The translations under genes were made by a program, and so were the position numbers. Positions 23,487-29,519 of a DNA stretch of 29,519 nt are shown piece after piece; position 1 is the stretch's first letter, and each line of letters begins with the position of its first letter. This DNA comes from an uncultured bacterium (GTDB taxonomy: Bacteria > Bacteroidota > Bacteroidia > Bacteroidales > Muribaculaceae), in assembly GCA_946184715.1 (NCBI GenBank), contig CAMHGU010000004.1, forward strand, positions 1 through 29,519. The letters are read 5' to 3'. A model generated the notes under the pieces. It was not told where the DNA came from, made no database searches, and saw only the letters and a program-made list of their open reading frames with translations.

Positions 23487-24410
23487 TTAGTTGATAAATC
23501 GTTTGAAGAAATCTTTGATGCGCTGGCCCATTGAGGGGGTGGCGGTGGCGGCGGTGGTCACTTCGCGCGAGGCGGCGGGGCGCTCGATGCGGCGAGTGGT
23601 CGATGCTCCGTCGTCGTCGGGCTGCGGCACCTCGATGGGCTGCTCCTCGGTCACTACTTGGGCCACGGGGATAAGATATAGGGTGTTGTTGTCGGCGCTG
23701 TCGGCGGTGAGCTGTGCCAAACGTTGGCATTTCTGCTCATCGGTGAGTGAGGCGTCGGCGAGGACGGCGCATATCTGCTCGTCGGTCACCTGGTGGAGCA
23801 CACCGTCGGTGCACAGGAGGAAGTAATCGCCGGCGGCGATGTCGTCGAGCTGCATCACGGTGGCTTTGGCGCGCTCGCTGCCCTCGGCGCGGGCTGTCAT
23901 CGAGCGGGTGATGATGTTGTCGTTGGGGTGGCCGATGGCTTCGTCGGGGGTGATGACGCCGGAGTGTACCATAGCGTTGACGAGCGAGTGGTCGTCGCTG
24001 CGGTAGAGGATGCCGGAGGAGGGGCGCACGTGGTAGATGCGGCTGTCGCCGATATGCGCCACCAGAGCCCCCTCGCCGTGGACGGCGAGGAAGGTCATCG
24101 TGGTTGCCATACCCTTATTGGCAGCGTTGGCGCGGCGGTCGAGGGCCGTGTAGGCGGCTTGGAGGCAGAGGGCGAAGTCGTCGTAGCCGAAAGCCTCGTT
24201 CCAATCGCGGCCGTCGAGGGCGGCTGCTATGGCATCGCACACCGTGCGGCTCGCCACCTCGCCTTTCTCTTCGCCGCCCACTCCGTCGCACACCACGAAG
24301 AAGCGTTGCTCGGCTGACGGCTTGTCGACGTCGGGGTATCGCGCGTCCTCTTGGTTGGCGCGCTGCCCGAGCTGGCAATAGGAATATGCTTGGTTGAGTT
24401 GGATTGTCAT
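23487..24410 (-). CDS. PP2C-family Ser/Thr protein phosphatase
   Basis: The 307-residue protein is a metal-dependent PPM/PP2C phosphatase. Its motifs, in order, are RANQEDA near residue 18, CDGVGG near 41, GMATTMTFLAV, HIGDSRIY, RSDDHSLV, CTDGVLHQV and the final metal-binding SADNNT. The aspartates of CDG, CTDG and ADN coordinate two Mn/Mg ions. There is no signal peptide or membrane segment, so it acts in the cytoplasm. The last 60 residues are a Pro/Thr/Arg-rich tail with RIERPAASREVTTAA, a possible phosphorylation site. Directly upstream of the two kinase genes, it is very probably the opposing phosphatase, as with PppA and PpkA or Stp1 and PknB. It follows the FHA gene by 8 bases. Confidence 0.93.
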   Translation of the reverse strand: MTIQLNQAYSYCQLGQRANQEDARYPDVDKPSAEQRFFVVCDGVGGEEKGEVASRTVCDAIAAALDGRDWNEAFGYDDFALCLQAAYTALDRRANAANKGMATTMTFLAVHGEGALVAHIGDSRIYHVRPSSGILYRSDDHSLVNAMVHSGVITPDEAIGHPNDNIITRSMTARAEGSERAKATVMQLDDIAAGDYFLLCTDGVLHQVTDEQICAVLADASLTDEQKCQRLAQLTADSADNNTLYLIPVAQVVTEEQPIEVPQPDDDGASTTRRIERPAASREVTTAATATPSMGQRIKDFFKRFIN

Positions 24411-24418
24411 AGCTGTTA

Positions 24419-25051
24419 TTACTGTCGTTTGAAGCGTAAAGTAGTCTTGCCGAGGCGGATTGAATCGCCGTAGTTGAGATACACTATCTCGCCTTCGATG
24501 AGGGGCTTGTCGTTGTGCATCACGGGATTGAGGGCGCGGAGCACCTTGAGCTTGAACTGGTAGCCTTTCCCCTCCTTGTTGGTGACCTCGATTGCTACGG
24601 AGCGGCGGCTTACGGTGGTGTCGTTCTTTATCTCAATGTCGGAGGGCAGGTCAACGTCGGCGCGGCCTATGGTGTTCTGGCCTTCGTGGAGAGGGAAGCT
24701 GGTGTTGCCCATCTTGCCGAGCAGTCCGCCGAATCGCACTATCTCAATCACTCCCGTGCTTGTCATCGCATAGGTGGGTAGCACTTTTGTGCCTTTCTTG
24801 GGCTTGGCGGCTTCGGGCTGGGCCGGGGCTGCTTGTGGCTGGCTCGGGGCGCCGGCCGGGGCGGGCTGCGTGCTTTGTCCGGCCGTGGGTGCCATCGTCA
24901 CGGGCTTGAAGTTGAGCTTCACGGGTATTATTTGTCCGCATTTGGGGCATTTCACTTTCACCAGGCCGGCCTGCGCGGGCATCGGGAATTTGAAGGCTGT
25001 GGCGCAGCCGGGGCACTTCAGTGCTACGTATTTGGGTTTGATCTGTTCCAT
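24419..25051 (-). CDS. Zinc-ribbon/FHA-domain protein
   Basis: The ATG at 25051 gives 210 residues. An earlier in-frame ATG at 25117 would overlap the upstream gene and add a non-conserved stretch. Residues 8-45 hold a zinc ribbon (CPGC at 13-16, CPKC at 35-38). An Ala/Pro/Gln linker follows, then an FHA domain at about 110-210. FHA domains bind phosphothreonine. Here the TIGRAD arginine and the VSRR serine are kept, but the usual His of SRRH is Ser and the NG pair is NP, so affinity may be altered. It is soluble and cytoplasmic. Placed immediately before the PP2C gene, it is a likely reader or substrate of the kinases. Confidence 0.85.
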   Translation of the reverse strand: MEQIKPKYVALKCPGCATAFKFPMPAQAGLVKVKCPKCGQIIPVKLNFKPVTMAPTAGQSTQPAPAGAPSQPQAAPAQPEAAKPKKGTKVLPTYAMTSTGVIEIVRFGGLLGKMGNTSFPLHEGQNTIGRADVDLPSDIEIKNDTTVSRRSVAIEVTNKEGKGYQFKLKVLRALNPVMHNDKPLIEGEIVYLNYGDSIRLGKTTLRFKRQ

Positions 25052-25055
25052 AGTG

Positions 25056-25778
25056 TCAGGTGGTAAGGATGTCGTTTTGCATATCGGGTGTCTCGGGGAG
25101 GCTCTCATCGTAGGCATTGGCGGCGAGGTATCCTCCGTCTTGATTCATATTGTGCTCGGCGTCGCTCACGTCGATGTCGCCGGGCACTTGGGCTATTATT
25201 TGTTGGCCCTCGGGGTCGGTAATTACGTCGAACACCCCGTCGCCGTCCACGTCCACCATCATTGCCTGGTTGCCTTCCGGGTCGTGGATTGCGGCCGCGA
25301 GATACTCTTGCCCGGTTTCATCGCTTACGATGCCTATCTCGTCAACCTGCACCACATTGGGGCTGTCGATGTCGGTGGGGTCAATCTCTTCGCCGGCGAT
25401 GATGTTATCGACTACATCGCCGTGCTCACCGGGAGTGGCGGGTGCGGGCGTGGGGTCGATGGGTTCCGGCTCCGGGGTGGGGGCGATTGGCTCCGGCTCG
25501 GGAGTGGGGGCGATTGGCTCCGGCTCGGTGGTGATAGGTTCGGGTTCGGGCACAGGCTCTATCGGGGTAGCATCCACGGGCTGCTCCGGCTGAGGAGTGA
25601 CCGCTTCGGCCTGCTGTGCCTCGTCGTCGGCCACGGCATTAATCACTTCGGGGACTACGGCTCCGGCTACACCGCCGGCAAGCCCTGCTCCGGCCATCGC
25701 TATGGTCGATGCTACTGCGCCTGATGTCTGCTTCTTGGAGCTTTCGGTTTTCTGCTTGATATTTTCAGTTTCTGCCAT
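25056..25778 (-). CDS. Acidic Pro/Glu-rich protein with glycine zipper, 240 aa (trio member 1)
   Basis: I do not recognise the family. The basic/polar N-terminus (MAETENIKQKTESSKKQTSG) is followed by a Gly/Ala-rich hydrophobic stretch (AMAGAGLAGGVAGAVVPE) resembling a glycine zipper that could insert into or pack against a membrane. Next comes a PEPEPIAPT-type tract with 9-residue units, then an acidic domain with IIAGEEIDP, VDEIGIV and a DVDGDGVFD loop, which fits a DxDxDGxxD calcium-binding pattern. The C-terminus is MQNDILTT. N-terminus, zipper, Pro/Glu tract and tail are shared with the protein at 25841; the acidic domain and DxDxDG loop are shared with that at 26442. There is no cleavable signal peptide. 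Ser/Thr residues near the N-terminus are possible kinase sites. Confidence 0.7.
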   Translation of the reverse strand: MAETENIKQKTESSKKQTSGAVASTIAMAGAGLAGGVAGAVVPEVINAVADDEAQQAEAVTPQPEQPVDATPIEPVPEPEPITTEPEPIAPTPEPEPIAPTPEPEPIDPTPAPATPGEHGDVVDNIIAGEEIDPTDIDSPNVVQVDEIGIVSDETGQEYLAAAIHDPEGNQAMMVDVDGDGVFDVITDPEGQQIIAQVPGDIDVSDAEHNMNQDGGYLAANAYDESLPETPDMQNDILTT

Positions 25779-25840
25779 TGTAGTAGGTTGTTATCGGTTA
25801 TATATAATAAGGTGTTGAAGTTTTTTGGGGGTGAGAGGTA

Positions 25841-26389
25841 TCAGATGATGATGTCGTTGCCTATACCGTCGGGGTCGAGGGACTCTCCTTCTAATGGGTC
25901 TATAATCGGCTCATCGTTTGGGTCTAAGTCGTCAATCGCGGGGGGTATCAGGATATCCTCGGGTATCATAGGGCCATACACACTTGGCTCAGGCTCGATG
26001 ACGATTATCGGGTCGTTGGGGTCGATAATCACGATATCCCCGGGGTCAACGGTTATCGGATTGACCGGCTCCGGCGTAGGTTCCGGCTCAATGGGCTCAA
26101 TTTCCGGCGTAGGCTCCGTTTCGATGTGTTCCGGCTCGACAGGTTCCGTCTCGGGTTGAGGCTCGGGCGTGGGGGTCGGCTCAATGGGGGTGTCATCGTG
26201 CGGCTGCTCTGATCCGGCGGCCGGGCGGGTCTCTTCGGCGTTGTCGCTCGGAGTGGCTATCGCTTCGGGGACTACAGCTCCGGCCACGCCGCCGGCCAGC
26301 CCTGCACCGGCCATCGCCATCGCCGAGGCGCCTGCCGATTGCTTCTTGGCGCCTTCGGGCTTCTGCTTTATGGGATTGCTCTCAGTCAT
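25841..26389 (-). CDS. Acidic Pro/Glu-rich protein with glycine zipper, 182 aa (trio member 2)
   Basis: A shorter paralog of the flanking genes. The N-terminus NPIKQKPEGAKKQSAGA and the zipper AMAGAGLAGGVAGAVVPE match trio member 1 nearly residue for residue. A long Pro/Glu/Thr tract follows (EPTPEPQPETEPVEPE). The acidic domain has lost the DxDxDGxxD loop. Instead there is a run of IVIIDPNDPIIVIEPEPS type, and the protein ends DGIGNDIII. The end keeps the NDI signature of the trio. No family recognised and no enzyme motif. The Pro/Glu tract suggests an extended spacer. It lies 62 and 52 bases from its neighbours. Confidence 0.65.
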   Translation of the reverse strand: MTESNPIKQKPEGAKKQSAGASAMAMAGAGLAGGVAGAVVPEAIATPSDNAEETRPAAGSEQPHDDTPIEPTPTPEPQPETEPVEPEHIETEPTPEIEPIEPEPTPEPVNPITVDPGDIVIIDPNDPIIVIEPEPSVYGPMIPEDILIPPAIDDLDPNDEPIIDPLEGESLDPDGIGNDIII

Positions 26390-26441
26390 TTTAGTAGCTC
26401 TTATCTGATTGGCAATGAGGTAAGATATGCTTATAGGAGCG

Positions 26442-27176
26442 TCACACTATGATGTCGCTTTGAATGTCGATGTCGGTTTCGCCGGGCATATCATAGCCGG
26501 TGTCGGCGAGCTCATCGCCGGTAGCGAGGTCATCGCCGGGCTCGTTGCCGGGCAGCTCAATGTCGTTCATCTCGTTGTTGATGCGGTTCTCTGCTATTTC
26601 GACTTCGTCAGTGAGATGCTCACCGCTCGGAGTAATTACCACGTCGGGGCGGCCGTCGTAATCATAATCGATGAGGATGTTGCCGTATTCGTCGGTCTCG
26701 GTCAGTGGGAGGCCATCAACTTCGGGTTGATTAAAGTTTCCAGTATCGGGCTCCTCAATCTCACCATATATAATGCCTACTTCGTTGATGTCGATTACTT
26801 CGGCCACGTCGTTGCCGTCGGGGTTGAACACCTCGCCGGCTACTATCTCGGCTTCGGCGGTGATGGGGCGAGCCTCGGTGGGGTCGAGCTCCGGCTCGGC
26901 GGGTTCGGTAGCAGCTTCGGCGATGACGGCCTCTTCGGCTGCGGTTTCCTGAGCTGCGGTGTCGTCGGCCGCGGTGGCGGTAGCGCCATCGGCGAGGGGC
27001 TCCTCAATGGCTTCGGCGGCGGTGGTCGCGGCAGCACCGGCGAGGCCGCCGGCAGCGGCTGCTGCACTCATTGCGGCGGCAGCGCCTAAGCCTTTGCCTA
27101 TCTTGCTGCCTTTGCTTTTGCTCTCTTCGCCCGATTGGGCCGGAGCAGCTTTCTTGTTGATGTCGGTTGTTTCCAT
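26442..27176 (-). CDS. Acidic protein with Ala/Gly segment, 244 aa (trio member 3)
   Basis: The first and most diverged member of the trio. A Lys-rich N-terminus (SGEESKSKGSKIGKGLG) is followed by an Ala/Gly hydrophobic stretch (AAAAMSAAAAAGGLAGAAA), then an Ala/Glu/Thr-rich linker in place of the Pro/Glu tract. The acidic domain parallels trio member 1: EIVAGEVFNP, INEVGIIYGE, then IDYDYDGRPDVVITPSGEHL with a DxDxDGxxD loop, and a tail ending DIQSDIIV. The domain order is conserved while the linker composition is not, which argues that the ends and the calcium-type loop carry the function. What that is cannot be said. A possible promoter lies 30-60 bases upstream. Confidence 0.7.
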   Translation of the reverse strand: METTDINKKAAPAQSGEESKSKGSKIGKGLGAAAAMSAAAAAGGLAGAAATTAAEAIEEPLADGATATAADDTAAQETAAEEAVIAEAATEPAEPELDPTEARPITAEAEIVAGEVFNPDGNDVAEVIDINEVGIIYGEIEEPDTGNFNQPEVDGLPLTETDEYGNILIDYDYDGRPDVVITPSGEHLTDEVEIAENRINNEMNDIELPGNEPGDDLATGDELADTGYDMPGETDIDIQSDIIV

Positions 27177-27205
27177 ATCAGTGGGTTTTGATGTTAATTA
27201 CGCTG

Positions 27206-27238
27206 TGAAATTACAATCGCGGGGCAGGGGATTGCAAA
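27206..27238 (-). promoter_or_regulatory. Possible promoter inside the signalling operon
   Basis: On the - strand, TTTG (27238-27235), a 21-base spacer and TAATTTCA (27213-27206, two mismatches to TAnnTTTG). It sits in the 143-base gap between the caspase gene and the acidic trio, giving a leader of about 25 bases. Weak on sequence alone. Confidence 0.33.
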
Positions 27239-27319
27239 TTTTGAGAAGCAAACCGGACGAACTCTCGGGGTTTCGTGTCGAGACGCCGGGGTTTGGGCCA
27301 CGAAGTGTTGAGGTCGATT

Positions 27320-28051
27320 TTAGCGCCAATCGATGATGACGTTGTTGTGCATACTCTTAGGCGCGATGAGCTGCGGATGCTGCTGCGTGGGCATATTGCG
27401 GGTGGAGTGGAGCACGTCTTTGTAGATGAATTTGAACAGCTCGAGGGTGGTCACTTGCTTATTGCCATCGGCATCGGCTTTACCGCGCAGGCCTTTGAGC
27501 AGGGCTTGCGTAAACTGTCCGGCGCCTACATAGGGGTTCTCCGAGGAGAGCTCGTCGGGGCGGCAGGCCACGAAGAAGGCAATGCCGGCGTTTTCGGTGT
27601 CGATGTCGTAGGGCTGCTGGTCGCTGTCGTTGATGGTGCCGGCGTGGCAGGCGTCGATGAAGCAGTATTTCTCCGAGGCGCTCGACCGGGCGAGGAGCGA
27701 CGTTATCTCGTGGTACCAAATGATGCGGTCGAAAGCCGCGATGCCGCCCTGGGTGCCGTGGCCGCTGAAGTAGAAGATGACTTTGTCGCCTTTCTGGGCG
27801 CGGTTGCTGATGGCGCGTAGCTTCTCTATCACGTTGTCGTGATTGGCGTAGCGGCTTGTCAGGATGGTGATGTCCTTGGTCGTGTGCTCCATCACTTTCT
27901 TAAACGCCTTGGCGTCCTTGGTGGTCTGCTGGAGGTTATTGTCTTCGTTCTGGTAGCGCGACACTCCCACCACGAGCACGTAGGTGCGGGCTGCCGAGGC
28001 GCCGATGGCAAATGCCATAAGGATTGACAGAATGGTAATGATTCGTTTCAT
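27320..28051 (-). CDS. Exported caspase-like cysteine protease (peptidase C14)
   Basis: The 243-residue protein has a signal peptide (MKRIITILSILMAFAIGASA, cleavage before ARTY) and a single caspase-fold domain. The fold starts TYVLVVGVSRYQ, with catalytic His98 in FYFSGHGT and catalytic Cys135 in IDACHAGT. The loop ACRPDELSSENP and the closing GQFTQALLKGL are typical of bacterial C14 proteins. ADADGNKQVTTLE near residue 192 resembles a calcium-binding loop, and many metacaspases need calcium. It has no prodomain or partner domain. With a signal peptide it should act in the periplasm, on the side where the kinase ectodomains and SLR proteins would be. Substrates and activation are unknown. 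The gene is 33 bases after the FHA gene. Confidence 0.9.
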   Translation of the reverse strand: MKRIITILSILMAFAIGASAARTYVLVVGVSRYQNEDNNLQQTTKDAKAFKKVMEHTTKDITILTSRYANHDNVIEKLRAISNRAQKGDKVIFYFSGHGTQGGIAAFDRIIWYHEITSLLARSSASEKYCFIDACHAGTINDSDQQPYDIDTENAGIAFFVACRPDELSSENPYVGAGQFTQALLKGLRGKADADGNKQVTTLELFKFIYKDVLHSTRNMPTQQHPQLIAPKSMHNNVIIDWR

Positions 28052-28084
28052 AATTGTATTGATTTATTGTTAGTTACGTTTGTT

Positions 28085-28705
28085 TTAGCAATGCGCCTTG
28101 CACGAGCCGCAGATGCCTTTGGTGATTTCGTGCTTCGACAGGGGCTTGCCACACTTGGGGCACACGAGCTTGACAGCATATTCTTCAGCGAGCCGCTCTT
28201 GCTTCTTGCTGTTGAAGATGCCGAGCAAGGGCGTCACCATCGCAGGAGCCATCATTATGCCGCGTATTGCCATAAGTGAATCGAAGCACATAGAGATTCC
28301 TAAGCATACTATCGAGATAAGAATGGGGATAAAACTGCGCAGGCGCATATTATGAGCGAGGCGTTTTTTCTCGGTCTCGAATTTCTCGTAGGTGCGCTTC
28401 AGGGCGAAAAACTGCTCGGTGAAGTCGTCGGGGTCTTCGCTAGTGAGCTGCGAGGCCGAGAATGTCACTCCGTTGATGGTCTCGTCGCCGAGGCGTATGA
28501 GGGTGTTGCGGCTTATGCGTTTCACCTCGATGCGCTCAAAGGCGCCGCTATCGTTGCGTATGAAAGTGCCGTTGGCCGAGTCTTCGTCGCGCAGTATCCA
28601 TTCGCCGCTGTCGGTGATGGTGAGCGAGGCGTGGATGGCGCTTACTCCGCTTGCCGTGATGGCGAAGGGCTGTTGCCCGCTACGTCCTATTACTATTTTT
28701 TTCAT
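28085..28705 (-). CDS. FHA-domain membrane protein with C-terminal zinc ribbon
   Basis: Residues 5-80 of this 206-residue protein form a canonical FHA domain: IGRS with R8, SAIH with S22 and H25, and NGTFI with N45. All phosphothreonine-contacting positions are kept. A charged helical linker (FALKRTYEKFETEKKRLAHN) follows, then two transmembrane helices at about 123-140 and 143-164, and a zinc ribbon at the end (CPKC at 182-185, CGSC at 199-202). Both soluble ends should face the cytoplasm. The domain order is the reverse of the other FHA protein, where the ribbon comes first. It could anchor phosphorylated kinase or substrate at the inner membrane. Its start overlaps the LytTR gene by 26 bases, implying coupled translation. 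Confidence 0.87.
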   Translation of the reverse strand: MKKIVIGRSGQQPFAITASGVSAIHASLTITDSGEWILRDEDSANGTFIRNDSGAFERIEVKRISRNTLIRLGDETINGVTFSASQLTSEDPDDFTEQFFALKRTYEKFETEKKRLAHNMRLRSFIPILISIVCLGISMCFDSLMAIRGIMMAPAMVTPLLGIFNSKKQERLAEEYAVKLVCPKCGKPLSKHEITKGICGSCKAHC

Positions 28706-29066
28706 CTTTTTGATATAAGGTTTTGATTACTTCTTTGTAGTTCTTGAGCAGTTGCTTGGGCACGGTGAGGGTGTAGCCGTGTCGTGCGTAGTCGGCAAGG
28801 GTAAGCCGTTGCTTGGGCAGGTTGATGCTCATCAGGTAGGCTTGGTTGATGATTACGCTGCGGCCTAACCTTACAAACGGGCTGCGCACCCCTTTGGGGT
28901 ACGCTTGCTTAATCACTTGCTCCATCTTGCTGATGCCTATCGACAGCGTCTGCTTCTGGCCGCTGATGTAGAGCACATTGGTGTAGTTGCCCTCGGCTTG
29001 AAAGCAGGCCACTTTGTCGAGGTCTAAAATGTGAAGCTCATCGCGAAAATTGATACAGATTTTCAT
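28680..29066 (-). CDS. Stand-alone LytTR DNA-binding protein
   Basis: The 128-residue protein is essentially one LytTR domain, the DNA-binding module of AgrA/LytR-type response regulators. It shows DLDKVACFQAEGNYTNVLY, KMEQVIKQ and the hallmark FVRLGRSVIINQAYL. There is no receiver domain, no membrane segment and no sensor, so control must come from a partner or from its own level. The overlap with the FHA gene suggests they work together: FHA binding to a phosphorylated residue could bring or release the regulator. As the first gene of the leftward operon it probably controls the operon itself. The C-terminal KDEKNSNRT tail is polar and likely disordered. Confidence 0.88.
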   Translation of the reverse strand: MKICINFRDELHILDLDKVACFQAEGNYTNVLYISGQKQTLSIGISKMEQVIKQAYPKGVRSPFVRLGRSVIINQAYLMSINLPKQRLTLADYARHGYTLTVPKQLLKNYKEVIKTLYQKDEKNSNRT

Positions 29067-29473
29067 CGGGGCGAGGCGTAATGGCTACATTCCCTTAATA
29101 GCCGGTAATAGATAGCAAAAGCGTAGGGAATACAATCTGCAAGTCGAATTTTGAGGTTCTCGGCAAAGACCCATCACAGCGACTGCAGTCAACCCCCACG
29201 CATTGAAGCTATTCCACTACCCCGCCTATCAGGTGGGGTTGAAAAATAGGCACACATGAGCGTCTCTTTTATGACTGCTATTCTCCTCTGTGATAGAAAC
29301 TTTTGCCGAGATTCCAAAATTAGGATAAAGCAAAGATACGCTATTCAAAATGTAATAGAGACAGGAGCGTCGCGCGGCTCTCCGCGCGCGTCACCTTACT
29401 CAAAGGCAAATGTAGGCAATTATCCCGAGAATAGCAAGCCCGCCCGCCGGAATCTCCGCCCCGTCGGCCGGAT
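29067..29473. other. Intergenic region upstream of the LytTR gene
   Basis: About 400 bases with no convincing gene on either strand. Two hairpins are visible: CCCCGCC/GGTGGGG (29220-29226 with 29232-29238, one G-T pair) and CGCGCGG/CCGCGCG (29371-29377 with 29382-29388). LytTR regulators bind pairs of short direct repeats. The region is a natural place for these, but I could not identify a clear pair by eye. Confidence 0.5.
29331..29338 (-). promoter_or_regulatory. Candidate -7 element for the signalling operon
   Basis: TATCTTTG on the - strand is an exact TAnnTTTG match. No good TTTG lies at the right upstream spacing, and the leader to the LytTR gene would be about 260 bases, which would include the hairpin at 29220-29238. 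Confidence 0.33.
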
Positions 29474-29512
29474 AAAAAGAGGTGGGCCGCGCGGGGCGGC
29501 TCACCTCTTTTT
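29474..29512. terminator. Strong bidirectional terminator at the right edge
   Basis: AAAAAGAGGTG (29474-29484) pairs with CACCTCTTTTT (29502-29512), and GCCGC with GCGGC inside, giving a 17-bp stem with one G-T pair and A/T runs on both sides. It separates this locus from whatever lies beyond the window. Confidence 0.8.
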
Positions 29513-29519
29513 CATTTTC

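Noticed and set aside
18638..29066. Type VI secretion regulatory cluster
   Set aside because: Kinase, PP2C and FHA proteins occur together as in T6SS, but there is no TssB/C, Hcp, VgrG, TssF/K or ClpV gene anywhere in the window.
1..29519. tRNA, rRNA or riboswitch genes
   Set aside because: No cloverleaf, rRNA-like or known riboswitch sequence was noticed in the few intergenic stretches. A covariance-model scan was not possible here.

Overview
The window looks like Bacteroidota DNA, most likely a GC-rich gut Bacteroidales resembling the Muribaculaceae. The pointers are promoters of the TAnnTTTG (-7) type with a TTG-like -33 element about 20 bases upstream, near-leaderless starts, no Shine-Dalgarno sequences, a TonB-dependent receptor with a lipoprotein partner, and a RhuM-Fic protein. 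The family-level placement is inference.

Left part (1-7080, mostly + strand). After a gene fragment at the edge come a TonB-dependent receptor and a lipoprotein, ended by a terminator. A three-gene ECF sigma operon follows: sigma factor, small single-pass membrane protein (probable anti-sigma) and Spy/CpxP-like periplasmic protein. Next is a RhuM-Fic gene flanked by a perfect 154-bp direct repeat. The repeat holds a terminator, a promoter and the first 15 codons of a DEDDh exonuclease gene, so the insertion appears to have restored the gene it entered.

Middle part (7118-18412, all - strand). Eleven tandem genes encode exported proteins, ten of them made of Sel1-like repeats (SLR, 36 residues each). 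Most share nearly the same signal peptide, first repeat, intergenic spacer and C-terminal cap (LKxLGITD-like). Repeat number runs from 1 to about 13. The array shows copying, collapse, internal duplication and one apparent fusion.

Right part (18638-29066, all - strand, mostly tightly packed). In transcription order: stand-alone LytTR DNA-binding protein, membrane FHA/zinc-ribbon protein, exported caspase-like protease, three related acidic proteins with a glycine-zipper segment and a shared C-terminal tail, zinc-ribbon/FHA protein, PP2C phosphatase, and two transmembrane Ser/Thr kinases. The kinases are identical over their first 410 residues and differ entirely in their predicted periplasmic parts. 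One carries SLRs like those of the array; the other carries a coiled coil plus a module also found, duplicated, in one secreted array protein.

The simplest reading is a phospho-signalling system across the inner membrane. Two sensor kinases sharing one cytoplasmic half would read periplasmic SLR-type partners, PP2C would reverse the phosphorylation, and FHA proteins would read it. The caspase-like protease and LytTR protein would be outputs or regulators. The kinase-PP2C-FHA triad is known from type VI secretion control (PpkA-PppA-Fha), but no secretion-machine gene is visible here. The combination with an SLR bank, a caspase and the acidic trio is not one I recognise.
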